Part shown: piece after piece, positions 45,194-55,572 of the stretch | Layout of the letters: every line of letters starts with the position of its first letter | Position numbering within the stretch: position 1 is the stretch's first letter | Source of the DNA: Plumapathes pennacea | Lineage: Eukaryota > Cnidaria > Anthozoa > Antipatharia > Myriopathidae | Assembly: GCA_964036295.1 (NCBI GenBank) | Contig: OZ038465.1 | Coordinates: 25,330,870 to 25,394,869, forward strand | Direction: 5' to 3' | DNA length: 64,000 nt | The notes under the pieces: generated by a model | The model's input: only the letters and a program-made list of their open reading frames with translations | Told to the model about the DNA's origin: nothing | Database searches by the model: none | Position numbers and translations under genes: made by a program

Positions 45194-45530
45194 CCCACGC
45201 CCTGCGTGGGTACTAATCTGAACACCATGTCGTTTTTTAATGTTTTTCGTTCACGGGCGACCTCCCCGCGCAGCGGGGTTTGCTGGGAAAAACATCGGAA
45301 GAGAATCACTTCCCCGCGCAGCGGGGTCTGCTGGGTAGAAACTCGGAACAGAATCACGCGCGGGGTTTGCTGGGTAGAACACTCTAACCTCGTTCCCAGG
45401 CTCTTTCCTCTCGCGACCTCGAATCTCGTGTTTTAATGTTTTTCGTTCACGGGCGACCTTCCCGCACCGCGGTGTCTGCTGGGTTGATCACGTGGTGTTC
45501 TGCTGGTCCGTTGCGAAGCAACGGACACTG
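45194..45530 (+). repeat. Cluster of triloop hairpins before Helitron-like copy H3
   Basis: CCCACGC-CCT-GCGTGGG (45194-45210), then CCCCGC-GCA-GCGGGG twice (45264-45278 and 45312-45326), lie in roughly 50-bp units that also carry TGCTGGG. A partial unit is at 45356, and TCCGTTGC-GAA-GCAACGGA is at 45507-45525. The phrase TTTTTCGTTCACGGGCGACC occurs at about 45243 and again at about 45438. Confidence 0.75.
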
Positions 45531-45544
45531 TATAGGTGGCAAGT

Positions 45545-45966
45545 ATGAATCAAGCGAAGAATCAAACCGAACACTCTCAAGAGAAGAAACAAGTTTGTCT
45601 TCAAAAACGAAGAGAACAAGCGAGACTAAGACGAATTCGTAAGACAAGGCAGGAGCGGTGTATCCGTCTCGAGCGCAGACGGCAAACAGACAGTGCTGTC
45701 GCTGCCAAAAAAGCGAAGCAACGGTATGACCGAGAGCATTATCAGCAGAAACGAGCTCAGGAGACAACCCAGGAAAGGGAGCAGCTGATCGGGAGCATCG
45801 TAGGCAGAAGCTGGCCCAAGAAACAACTCAGGCAAAAGAACAGCGCGTGACAGCCGCTCGACAACGAGCTGCTTCCCGACGCCACAATGAAACGATTGCA
45901 CAAGAGGCCCGCAGGCTTCATGCTCAAAATGAGGCAACTTCCAGAGGCAACAATATATCTGCATAG
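45545..45966 (+). pseudogene. STPR-repeat protein with one frameshift (H3)
   Basis: From ATG 45545 the frame reads QVCLQKRREQARLRRIRKT, then IRLERRRQTDSAVAAKKAKQ and QETTQEREQL. A shift near 45786 leads to REHRRQKLAQETTQAKEQRV, then ARQRAASRRHNETIAQEARR, ending at TAG 45964-45966. The 23-residue Arg/Glu/Gln repeat makes at least four units. This is the longest STPR copy in the window. The opposite-strand ORFs (45447-45767, 45626-46099, 45757-46080) are shadows. Confidence 0.65.
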
Positions 45967-45969
45967 CCG

Positions 45970-47855
45970 TGGATGGGCTAACCCTGACAACCCGGCTCTG
46001 CACGAACAGCAGGAGGACAGAAAATAAGCTAAAATAGTGCTTGAAGGCCAGCCGATAGCTCCAAGGGGCAGGTAATACACGTCTATTTACTTTCTTCACT
46101 CAACTCGTCCGTTATGCATTGCTTCGAGCTTATCGGACATTTTGTGGCCGCGATAAAGCTTTGTTGTTGTGATGCTATAAATTTTCACGACAGAAAACTG
46201 TTTTGATCGTTTGAGTCTTGACAGTTAAATCAATTTCCAGTGTCATACAGTGCAGAGGTTAATTTGCCACTTAACAAGTAACTTGCTTAAAAGACAAAAT
46301 CACAACATATATATCACTCACACAGAAGAAGTTGGCGTTTCTGTGCATTTGATTAGAGAGAACTGTGTTTATTAAAATTGCAGCACTAGAAACCATGATT
46401 TCAGTTTATCAGAAAAACAGATCAAAATATTTGTCGTCTGTGAAATTATACAGTGCAAAAACTTGTGAGTTCTGGTTTAAGTAGGCAGTTTTTTTTAACT
46501 GCTCAGCTGTTTTTATCATGTATAACACTGTATAAGTACTATAAGTCAAATTGTTATTTGAACTGTATTTTTTATGTTGGGCTAAACTTTCCAAAACCCG
46601 GCCACTACTTTCCATATACAGTCTTTGTTTGTGTTTACTTCTTTGTCTTACTAAGCCCCCCTTCCCTTTGCTATCAATCATAGTACATATACTAATATAA
46701 AATGTATATATAAATAAACAGAAATGATGTTTAGTAAACTAGAAATTGTTAGGAATGATTATTTTGTCAATTTGGCACCAGGAAAAGAATGTAATTTATT
46801 GCTGCATTTCCTTTTGCATTTTTGAATTAGCAGTTTAGCTGTACTTTATACATTACTGTGTATAAAGTAATGTTCAGAAGAGATTTTCTGTGTTAGTAGC
46901 TGGTGTGGGCAGAAAAAAATTGCCATGATCTAAACAAGTTCAATTAGATAATGCCCTGACAAGTCAATGCCTTCAGTAGACTGAAAGTCAAAAATCCATT
47001 TGCAAAGATACATAATTATAAGCCAAACAAGTCATTTGCATTTACCACAGTTTCATTTCACTTCAGCCAGCTCTTTACTAGCATAATTTCTTTCTTTTCC
47101 TAGATAGAATTAGTGATATAGTTTAATAAGTTTTCTTTTGAACAAGTTTTTTTCCATGCACCTGCATGACATCTGGTGAGATATTGTCTAAACTTTTACC
47201 CCGCCAACACATAGTATCTCAAGCCACAGAACACACTTTTTAAATTATAGACTTTGATGCTTGTTTTGTTTTTCATAGGTCCCTAAATATCAAGACAAAC
47301 ATGAAGTTCACTAAGTCCAACTGGAAAAAGTATCTTTCTGTGATTAGGAAGAGGTAGTTTATACCCACATGACATGGGAAATGAGACTTTTTTAAGATAA
47401 GAATTTCAATACAGTATTAAACTGATGCTCTTCTCATGTCTCACAGCATCTTACAGTTGTGGATAATGTGCAAACCTGACTCTCATTTGTCTAATATTCT
47501 GTAAAATTATTGAATATTTATAATTCATTTTTCCATTTTCACTCACAGGAGAGTATAGGGTTAGGGCTAATTATTTCTCTGGCATGGGATTTTGTGTGTT
47601 TGTACATGTACTGGGCAACACATGCATCAGTTTGCTTCTGAGAAGTATAATGTAACCTACAGGTACTTGAGAAGTATGTAATATACAGTCTTTCACCAAT
47701 GAATGTAGTGGGAAGACTGACTCTGTATACTTTCTTATGAGACAGAATAAATTACTGTGAAATGGACATGGCATGATGAATAATATCATAAGAACTTCCT
47801 TCTTTTAAGACCATCCTACATATTATATAATAAAATTACTGTACTCTTCAAACAG
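45970..47855. other. Interior of H3 without recognised gene
   Basis: At 47272-47352 a pyrimidine-rich TTTTTCATAG precedes an open 25-codon stretch (NIKTNMKFTKSNWKKYLSVI) and a GT. It could be a small exon, but support is weak. Otherwise there are only short ORFs. Confidence 0.35.
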
Positions 47856-47858
47856 CAG

Positions 47859-48260
47859 TGGGACCCCGGGGAGGGGGGGAGTACTATGCCATATAGGTAT
47901 GTGCCGCCCCAAAGGGTATCGTTTTAAAACATTTTTAGTCTGAAATAGGGTATAGATTTTGCCTTTTTAGCCTGGGATAGGGTATGATTTTAATAGAAAT
48001 GTGTCGCAGCGGACAATGCACAGCAAATGGAAAAAAACACAGGACGGAAATTGATGCAAAAGAAATAAATCTCTAAAATAGGTCTGAAATATGGTATTAC
48101 ATTTTGGAGTCAGGTCTGAAATAGGGTATATATTTATGGAGTCAGGTCTAAAATGGGTATAGTAAGTCAGATATTTTGGTCTGAAATAGAGTAAGGGGTT
48201 TTCAGGTCCAGGCGGCACACCCCCACCCAAAATTATGATGAGTACTCTCCGGGATGGGAC
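47859..48260. mobile_element. 400-bp MITE with GGTCTGAAATAGGGTAT tandem words
   Basis: Imperfect inverted ends: GGGACCCCGGGGAGGGGGGG ... GAGTACT at the left and, reversed, GTCCCATCCCGGAGAGTACT at the right, each followed by GTGCCGCC. Inside, GTCTGAAATAGGGTA or a variant occurs about six times. Non-coding; the minus ORF 47967-48275 follows from it. Confidence 0.75.
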
Positions 48261-48882
48261 ACATGCCACTATCATGTAAATGCTAATATAGTGTCACCCG
48301 CCTTTAATTACATTATATAATCTTGAGATGTGTAGTGAAAGCATACAGTACATGAGAGCTCTAAGCAGTGTCATACATAATCGATTACTTGGGCGTGGGA
48401 CCTCTGCGAATATCGTATTTCTAGTTTAAATTATTGCTGGTTAAAACTAAGCGAAGCAAACCAAACATAATCAAACGATACCATTTCGACAAGCTGAAGT
48501 TGCTCCCACCAGTCACGGGTTTTAACATACGCATGTCAAACATGCAACCGTGAATTTCCTAAATTCGCGGTGATGACAGCTCTGAAATACAACAGGCCGA
48601 ATGGGAATTATGAAAGCATGATAGAAGAAATGCGTTATAGAAGAAGCAAAACAAATAAGTAATGAAGCAAAGGATAGATTAATCATTTTAAGGGTGCGTG
48701 CGAATACTTGTAACACCAAACTTGAGTCCCAGCATATGTCGCGTTTTCACGCGACTAAACTTGTTTACATTTATAAATACTAAAAGAACGACCCTGTTTT
48801 ATTAAAGGTATATATTCTATTTCATTCATTGCCAGAGAGTTTTTGCATCCTCAGCGATTCTTTTACGCCCCTGTAGTTCATA

Positions 48883-49036
48883 TTATTTAGAGACGGGAAC
48901 ACCATTTGACGTGGTCATCCAAGTCACGAGTGGAGAGCCAGCAATTTTCACCTAAATTTTCACTGAACTTGAGCGGGGTTTAAACTCGCGCCCTCGGCGT
49001 GAAAGGCACCCGTGCTTACTAGCAGGCCACCGCGGT
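48883..49036 (-). repeat. tRNA-derived SINE, copy a
   Basis: On the minus strand it starts near CCGCGGTGGCCTGCTAGTAA (A-box-like). A B-box-like GAGTTTAAACCCC lies at 48975-48987, then the body ends TCCCGTCTCTAAATA. Copy b is at 59308-59434. No adjacent tRNA gene was found. Confidence 0.6.
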
Positions 49037-49207
49037 TCTAATATCTTCCAAGTTGTACAGATATAACTGGAAGTTTTTCTTGTAAATCAAGAATGTTGCA
49101 AATGACAATGACAATAGCAAAAGTTGGAAACTACAAACATAACTTGATATATATATTTTACTGTAACATTCGGAATTCAGCTCATGCTGGAAATGATATA
49201 TTTTCAG

Positions 49208-49594
49208 TCAACTAAACTCGGTATGATGTGTCCTTTCATGAGACTTGGCTTGGCCTTGAATGTGCCTGGACTCCGCATAAATGTAAATTAGTATGACCAC
49301 TGGCAATGAAAATATAAATAATCCAACTAACAAAACGTTTTTCCTGTGCCAAAGTTTACGCTCTTCATTTATAGGTACATTATTTTTGTGTACGGTGGTT
49401 GGCAAATCAAGTTTTATAAAAAGAAGGTGCATGAAGCAATATAGAAGTACCAAGTCAATATACGTTTCAAGATAAAAAATAGCGATGGAAACTTGGGGTT
49501 TGTACTGGCCCTTCAGAGAAAACGTAGAAACGGGTATTGGCGTGCGCATAATTGAGTGCAGCTTGTTGTGATTCTTGTGGTGAGTAACATTCAC
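49208..49594 (-). CDS. Unrecognised ORF with two hydrophobic segments
   Basis: 128 codons. The first hydrophobic stretch is VSIAIFYLETYIDLVLLYCF (about residue 36). The second, VLLVGLFIFSLPVVILIYIY, follows the basic RKLWHRKN. The second half alone would look like the start of a type II membrane protein. The N-terminal 30 residues overlap segment repeat S and also occur in copy 3 (59375-59569), where the rest is lacking. It may be a host exon fused by chance to repeat sequence. Confidence 0.25.
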   Translation of the reverse strand: MNVTHHKNHNKLHSIMRTPIPVSTFSLKGQYKPQVSIAIFYLETYIDLVLLYCFMHLLFIKLDLPTTVHKNNVPINEERKLWHRKNVLLVGLFIFSLPVVILIYIYAESRHIQGQAKSHERTHHTEFS

Positions 49595-50150
49595 CCTAGT
49601 CTCCTTGCGTGACGAGGCAAATAACGGCTGTAAGGGGTCTTTCTATAGTTCTGCCAATCCCTCTTTTAGACATGTACCTTTTGGGTACTTATTTATATAT
49701 TAGTTTTGTTAAAATTGTTAAGGTTTCCTACTGAATTTTTAATACACGTGACCTATACAGCCTTGTCTTTTAAAGGGCTTTATCATTGACTACCTGGTTA
49801 GCAAGCAGCCATTGCTTGCAGGGTCGCAGTGTTTAGAGTATTGCATTATTGTTTTCTTATGAAGTTGCTTACTACAAAGTTGTAATTTTACTTCTAAGAA
49901 CTAATACAATACCAATTTAAGTTTTTTTTACTCCATGTTTGGAAATCAAGTAACATTTATTTCATTATGATTAGACTAAATTGCCACGTGTCTATTTTAT
50001 GAAGTCTTAAATATATTTCGGAGTGTGCAGCTCTATTAAAAGTAAGTATTTAAGGTGCTTTTGTTAATCACCAGCATTCTATTTCATGAAATCTTCCATA
50101 TTTTAATATGGAAAATAGGTAGCGCATAGTTCCGGCCTATTGATACTGAC

Positions 50151-50222
50151 AATATTTCAAGTCTTGCCAGATTTGTAAATGTTCCTTTGCCCAAAGTCTC
50201 GAGATGGTTATTATGCAAGTAC
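50151..50222 (-). CDS. LRR exon, copy 2 (intact, 72 nt)
   Basis: A 72-nt exon read on the minus strand with acceptor TTGCCTGACAG and donor GTCAGTATC. It encodes YLHNNHLETLGKGTFTNLAR then LEI, completed by a split Leu codon. The residue spacing (N.L..L..G.F..L..L) is that of an extracellular leucine-rich repeat. Phase-2 72-nt exons, one per LRR, are usual in animal LRR receptor ectodomains. No flanking exons were found, so this may belong to a gene spread over a larger region or be a stray duplicated exon. Confidence 0.6.
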
Positions 50223-50329
50223 CTGTCAGGCAAAAATAGAACTGTTTGTTTGCTACTGACGAACATCCTATAGCTACCATAAAGTTTATGCTCTTTGCTC
50301 CTAAGCGTGATATAACTTAGGTTACGTTT

Positions 50330-50608
50330 ACACTATACCGGATAGGATTTTGAGCCGTTGCGAAAACCTATCCGGTACAGTATAAACACAAGCCAAGTCT
50401 GGAGCGGCTTTGTCACAATTAATCAATGTAATGCGCGCGTTTTCCTATCCGAAATACGGGTCTGTACCAGTTTCAGAAGTGGAGCGGAGCAACAGCGCTC
50501 CGTTTTAAAAATCGCTCCGGAAAGAGCGTATCCGATGTAAACGGAAGGCCCGTCCGGTACGTTTGAGCGACGCTGCGGAAAGCTATCCGGTATATTGAAA
50601 ACACAGCC
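50330..50608. mobile_element. 280-bp TIR insertion in segment copy 2
   Basis: Ends GGTTACGTTTACACTATACC and, reversed, GGCTGTGTTTTCAATATACC, each followed by GGATAG. It is flanked by TTA and TAA. Copies 1 and 3 of segment S lack it. It resembles PIF/Harbinger MITEs (TWA sites), but the flanks do not match exactly. Confidence 0.65.
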
Positions 50609-51984
50609 TAAAGTCTAAAATGGGAATTCGAATGCAAATTTGACGGGGTTCGACTTAATTTCCTTCGATAGTCAACAATACATAATACAGTTGTTATATT
50701 ATTTATTGCCATATTTTCGACAACAGACACAAGTCTTCGGACAGAAGTAAGTACGAAGGAGTTTGGGTAATTTATATTTTCTACTTTGTGGAATAAAGGC
50801 ACAAATTTTGCTTGCACGCGAGGAAAACATTTAAAAAACACCAATGCGTAATCCTGCGGGGGCTAAGCTTTGTTTCAGCAAGTGTGATCGTGGCCATACA
50901 GTATTCGTATTCATTTGTGCGTTATATAAATCAATTTCAATAGTGGTCATCGTTCCCATTCCCGGCCCATGCACACACACACGACGCACAAATCAATTGA
51001 ATGTTGTTCCTTGAAATGCGTTTGACTTGTTTGGTTCCGCTCACGCAACTTCTTTCTGGTGTTTTCATTCGTTTGGAGTGCAACGACAAGTGACTTTTGA
51101 AATACGGAAAATCTCAGATATTGAATAGGACCAGGCACTAGGCTCAAAAGGACTCAGTACGAATATCATTAACGAGTTACTCTACGAAGTATGTTACCCG
51201 AGATAAGCTGTAAAGCATGATGAGTGTTCGTAAGGTCGAGTGGTGAACACGTCGGTATCTCTCCAAAGCCCGGCTATTAAAATGGAAATGAAATCTTATC
51301 TCGGCTTGCATGAATCGTGCGCAAACAAGTAATCATTCTACAGCATGGAGAAAACGTCGATTGGTTGAAAAACGAATCAAGGCAGAGTGTTAGTTTTGAT
51401 TTGAATTTCTAAGAGAGCTTTTTGACCGTTTGCAGCCCTTTTGGTCATTTCACAGTTTGATTATTGAGTTGGGGGCGGAGCATTTCCTTGTATAGCGCGT
51501 CTTCGTGTTCAAAGCTACAGCATCGATTTTTGACGGCTATACGCTACTTTACACAGTTCTTTCTTTGCAACAACCACTTGGCAGTGGAGCAGTAGGCATT
51601 ATACTGAAAAACAGCCCAAGATTGTCATATGCACACTTTCTTTAATTCAATGTACTTAGTCTTTTAGCTAGTTTGGTGCTCTTTGCAATCGTTGCTTTCG
51701 ACTCTTTATGCCAATTTGCACTCCCCCACCGTTGATGGTCGTGTACAGTTCCTGGTGAAATTTCTTGAAGAGATTCCGTGTTAAGATCTGTCGGTGGGTG
51801 TAGCTCCGTCTGTAGGTCTGAAGCAATTTTGTATTGACTGCGGGCTGTGAAACCGTCGTTTATTGCTGGCTGTGCACACAGAGCTCAGTTCCTTCTCTAC
51901 ATTCTTTTCCTCCGAGATGTACGCCTTTTGCTAGGACAGTAAATGTGATCTTCGCAGTTATAAAGGTACGGTGGCCCACAATTG

Positions 51985-52150
51985 CCACGGCAAAAGAAAA
52001 CTGATCAAAAATAATCCACGGCAGGAGCAAGTATCTCACAGCAAAACAAAAGAGCTCGTGGCATTAGAGCAACTAATACACGGCAAGAGCGATTAGCTCA
52101 CGGCGAAACAAAACAGCTCGCGGCAAGAGCAAATAATCAATGAGAAAAAA
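51985..52150. repeat. Minisatellite, equivalent of 37181-37390
   Basis: Units such as CGGCAAGAGC and CACGGCGAAACAAAACAGCTC-like text, with fewer units than copy 1. Confidence 0.75.
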
Positions 52151-52208
52151 AAAGAGCTTCTAATCAACGGGATTCACACACAAGACTTTCGCGATGCTAA
52201 TGTGATCT

Positions 52209-52471
52209 ATATTATAGGAGCAGGAGTGGCTCAGTTGGTTAATGTGCGGCCTTCGGAGCGAGAGGTTCACGGTTTGATCCTCAGTAACTTCAACTTCTGT
52301 TTCGACTCCTCTCTGTTCTGTGTAGCTTGAGCTTTAAATACCCTTAAAAACCGGAGCACTGACAGAGAAAGGGGGTGGGGTAGAGGGCGCACCGTCGGCT
52401 TCCATTAATAACAGTTCTCAGAACTGACGGAACTACCGACGTTAAATAAAATCACTTTACCTTTACCTTTT
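52209..52471 (+). repeat. tRNA-derived SINE with intact A and B boxes
   Basis: A box TGGCTCAGTTGG at 52227-52238 and B box GGTTTGATCC at 52271-52280, spaced as in a tRNA gene. A non-tRNA body follows, then a 3' tail of AATAAAATCACTTTACC and TTTACC units. The four bases ATCT appear on both sides (52205-52208, 52472-52475). Segment copy 1 has the empty site (GTGATCATTCGCTGTG near 37450). Confidence 0.85.
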
Positions 52472-52957
52472 ATCTTTCGCTGTGTGGTCATTTAAACATT
52501 TTGCCACTTCTACATTTCTGCATGTCCAAACGACAGAAACGTACAGGCTGCTTTACTGTGAGCTGTGGTAAGTCTATAGCACTCATAGGACAGAAATTTA
52601 TCTTTTGGAAGTCCACATGTTCCCCGTGTGGTCTGGTATGTTAATGATGGTGACATCAACAGTCATTTTATAAAACTCGCCATTCTCCACAGTCAGAATC
52701 CTGGCACGCTTTGTTCTCCAAATTAAAATAGCGCCCAGTAATGGTAAATACTGTCGCTCAGGGGTTTTAAGAATGAATGTCTGCAAGAATCGATCAAATC
52801 AAACTTCTCCGCAAAAAAAATATTTATTTCCCTCATATTTTTTCATAGGTAAGCCTTGATAAGAAGCAAAGTGAAATAGATTATATAAATAAGAAAACGT
52901 TACTAACCCAAAATTTCCTAAAATCAATTTTTGCTCAGTTGATATTCACCTAGCATT

Positions 52958-53560
52958 TGCTTGACTCGTGGCGCAAACCAATGACAGCTACGACCTCTTC
53001 AGTGCAACATATTTATTGTTATGTCTCTCTTTGACGATATATTAGTATCTCGAAACTATTTCATCTGTAGCGCGGCAGAACGTTATATGCGAACGTATCA
53101 TGTTTAAATTGTTTGTAACGTAAATTGACCATAAAAACAAAGCAGATGTAGCTATGTGCGATACGTTTAAACTTCATCATTTGACTTTCTGAAGATTGTC
53201 TGGTGCTTTATTTGTCAAAATATTACAACAAAAGTGTGGGCAAATTATTTTAACTACCCCTCACAGCCCCAGTACTTCCATTATATATGGCCTAAAATAG
53301 GCGTCAGCTACATATGCAGTGGTGTAACAAGTACGATAAATGAAAAATATTTATATATATATAATATTTAGAACAGTAATCGAAACTTAAACATAAAGAA
53401 AAATACTAAATTTTAACCCTTAGTCGTTCACGTAAAGTTCTTTCGCGGTTATCGGCGGGGGGAGGGGTGGGTATCGAATACTCAGCCACAAATTAGGTTT
53501 TTTTTTCTATTGTGATATTTTGAAGATATCTTCCTTTATTATATAGCCTGTAGTTATTTC
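52958..53560. other. No recognised gene
   Basis: The first part of the sequence inserted into segment copy 2. It is AT-rich with no ORF of note. Confidence 0.4.
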
Positions 53561-53885
53561 TATGAAAATCTAAATTTACTATTGCTTAAACGTGGCGTAA
53601 ATATTGCGTAAAGATGCAATATAATCTCCTTTACGCCCTGTTTACGAAATGTAAAGTTCATCTTTACGTCGACATTTCCCTCTGGCATAAAGGTGACGTA
53701 ATGAGACTCCTTTACGCCCTTTTAAATCTTGCGTAAAGCTGCTTAAAGGAATGAATTTACGACTCCTTTATGTGTAACTTATAGACGCCGTACAGCACAG
53801 CTTTAAGTCCACTTTTACCGAGCGTACATACATACATACATAAACTTTATTTCATCTCGAATTTGAGAGTAGCTTTCTCAAGCTA

Positions 53886-55176
53886 CACTGTAAAAACTGA
53901 TTGGTCAAATTAACCATTTAAAATGGTTGCAACCATTAAAAATAGGTTAATTTGACTCTGAAAAATGGGTCATATTCTTAACCAAAAATAAATAGGTTGA
54001 TATGACCAATAATATATAGTTTAATCTAACCTGCGTATATGGGTTACACAGATTTTAACCTTTAGATAAAGGTCATTTTTACTATGATGTTAGTTAAAGA
54101 ATCTAAAGGGAAGTACACTATCAAAAGGAATGACCACTGCAAGATTGTGTTCATTTTCTGGATAACATTCTGGTCAACAAGACTCATACAGTTATGCCTT
54201 TCCAACTTCTTTTTACAATTTTGGATCAGGATGAGGTGATTTACATTTACCTGGTCCACATTAAAATAGTGTGAATCGTATGTCATTAAATATTTTTAAT
54301 ATGCCTATACAGTCATATCAGTGTATTATCCTGCAAACAGGAAGCTGTTGTGAGAATGCTATTTATAACTTTCTTGTAGGCTGTAGTGTATGGCATGCAC
54401 ATACTGTAATATTCACAGAGTTTGAAATTAGCTTTTGTGCTCAGTTGTCTTAGGGACAACCACAAGTCATGTTTTGATTGCCCCATCAATTTCCTGCTGC
54501 TCCACATCTCTTTTGTTCAATTTTTCATTGTGTTGAAAAGTAGCATCACTGTGCAGCACTAACTTCCTTTTTTTTTTTTTTTTTTTGAAACCATTGGTTG
54601 CCCAAGGGACAACCATTGTATGTTGCCCCAGCATGTTTTCAGTTGGGTCAACTGGACAACCATTACTTTCAAACCCTGATTCACTTCACATTTCTTGTTT
54701 ATTGTTGTTACAGGTATGTAGTTCTTAAGCAGTTGTTTTAGTTGATTTTGTTTTGTTTTTTTGTGAATAAAATAAATGAATCTGAATGAGTTGTCTCCGA
54801 TTAAATTGACCATCTTAGAAAGGTTATTTCCACTTTTTAATTGTGTTATTATAACCATTTCAAAAAGGGTTAAATTAACTGATATTTTGCAACCAATTCA
54901 TAATGGTTAAAACGACCCACATCTGACCTTTAAAAATGGGTTCTCTCAGGCTCATAGGGGGTACTATAAATAAAGGGTCAAATTGACCATATGTAAGGTC
55001 ATTTTAGCCATTTCAAATGGTTGTTTTAACCACTAGCAAATGTTCAAAATAACCAAAACAAATAGTCGAAATAACCAAGGAAAAAATGGTTAAAGTAACC
55101 ATTTTTAAATTGGTTCTCTCAGGCTCATTTCTGACTTTTTTTAAAGGGTTATTTTGACCAATCAGTTTTTACAGTG
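53886..55176. mobile_element. 1.29-kb MITE with TA duplication, rich in GGTTAA/AACCATTT words
   Basis: Perfect inverted ends of at least 20 bp, starting CACTGTAAAAACTGATTGGT, with TA on both sides (53884-53885 and 55177-55178). Dozens of AACCATTT, GGTTAA and TGACC words fill both ends (53915-54070 and 54830-55160). A run of about 21 T lies near 54567. The ORFs inside (54062-54286 minus, 54559-54858 minus) have no recognised domains. Tc1/mariner-like by target site only. Confidence 0.85.
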
Positions 55177-55572
55177 TAATGTCTTCGAGAAAACAATAAA
55201 AAGGCAATAAAATAGAATGTACAAAAAATTAACAGCATTAAAAATCTACACTATGTAACATACGATATATGCACCTAATATATACGTTAATTACTGATTA
55301 GAAAAACTGAACAAGATGTGAGATTTTTCTCTTAAATTCATAAAGTGTAGTATAAGTTCTAAATTCGTCAGACAGGGAGTTCCAGAGTTTTGCAGCCAAG
55401 TATCTAAATGAATTTAGTCCATATGTGGTAGTTTTGGTTTAGGGAGAGACAACATGCGGTGTCCACGCAAGTTATAGCTAACAGAACGGAGAGTAAACAT
55501 ATCTTTCATATACTTCGGATAGTTATATAAAGAGTATTGTACAATAGAATCAGCATAGTATGAAGATGTCTA

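Larger units (their letters stand above)
45507..48424 (+). mobile_element. Helitron-like element, copy H3
   Basis: The proposed 5' end is the hairpin TCCGTTGCGAAGCAACGGA. The 3' end is TCTGCGAATATCGTATTTCTA plus G at 48421-48424, followed by T. The length is 2.9 kb. It carries an STPR-repeat ORF at the 5' end, as in H1 and H2, then about 1.9 kb with no Rep or helicase and a MITE at 47859-48260. The start is inferred; the base before TC is G rather than the usual A, so the true 5' border may differ. Confidence 0.5.

Noticed and set aside
45626..46099. 157-codon minus-strand ORF rich in Leu and Cys
   Set aside because: Antisense of the Arg/Gln/Glu codons of the STPR ORF, which read as Leu/Ser/Ala on the other strand.
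52227..52280. Functional tRNA gene
   Set aside because: A and B boxes are present, but the acceptor and anticodon stems do not fold as a tRNA, and a SINE body and tail follow.
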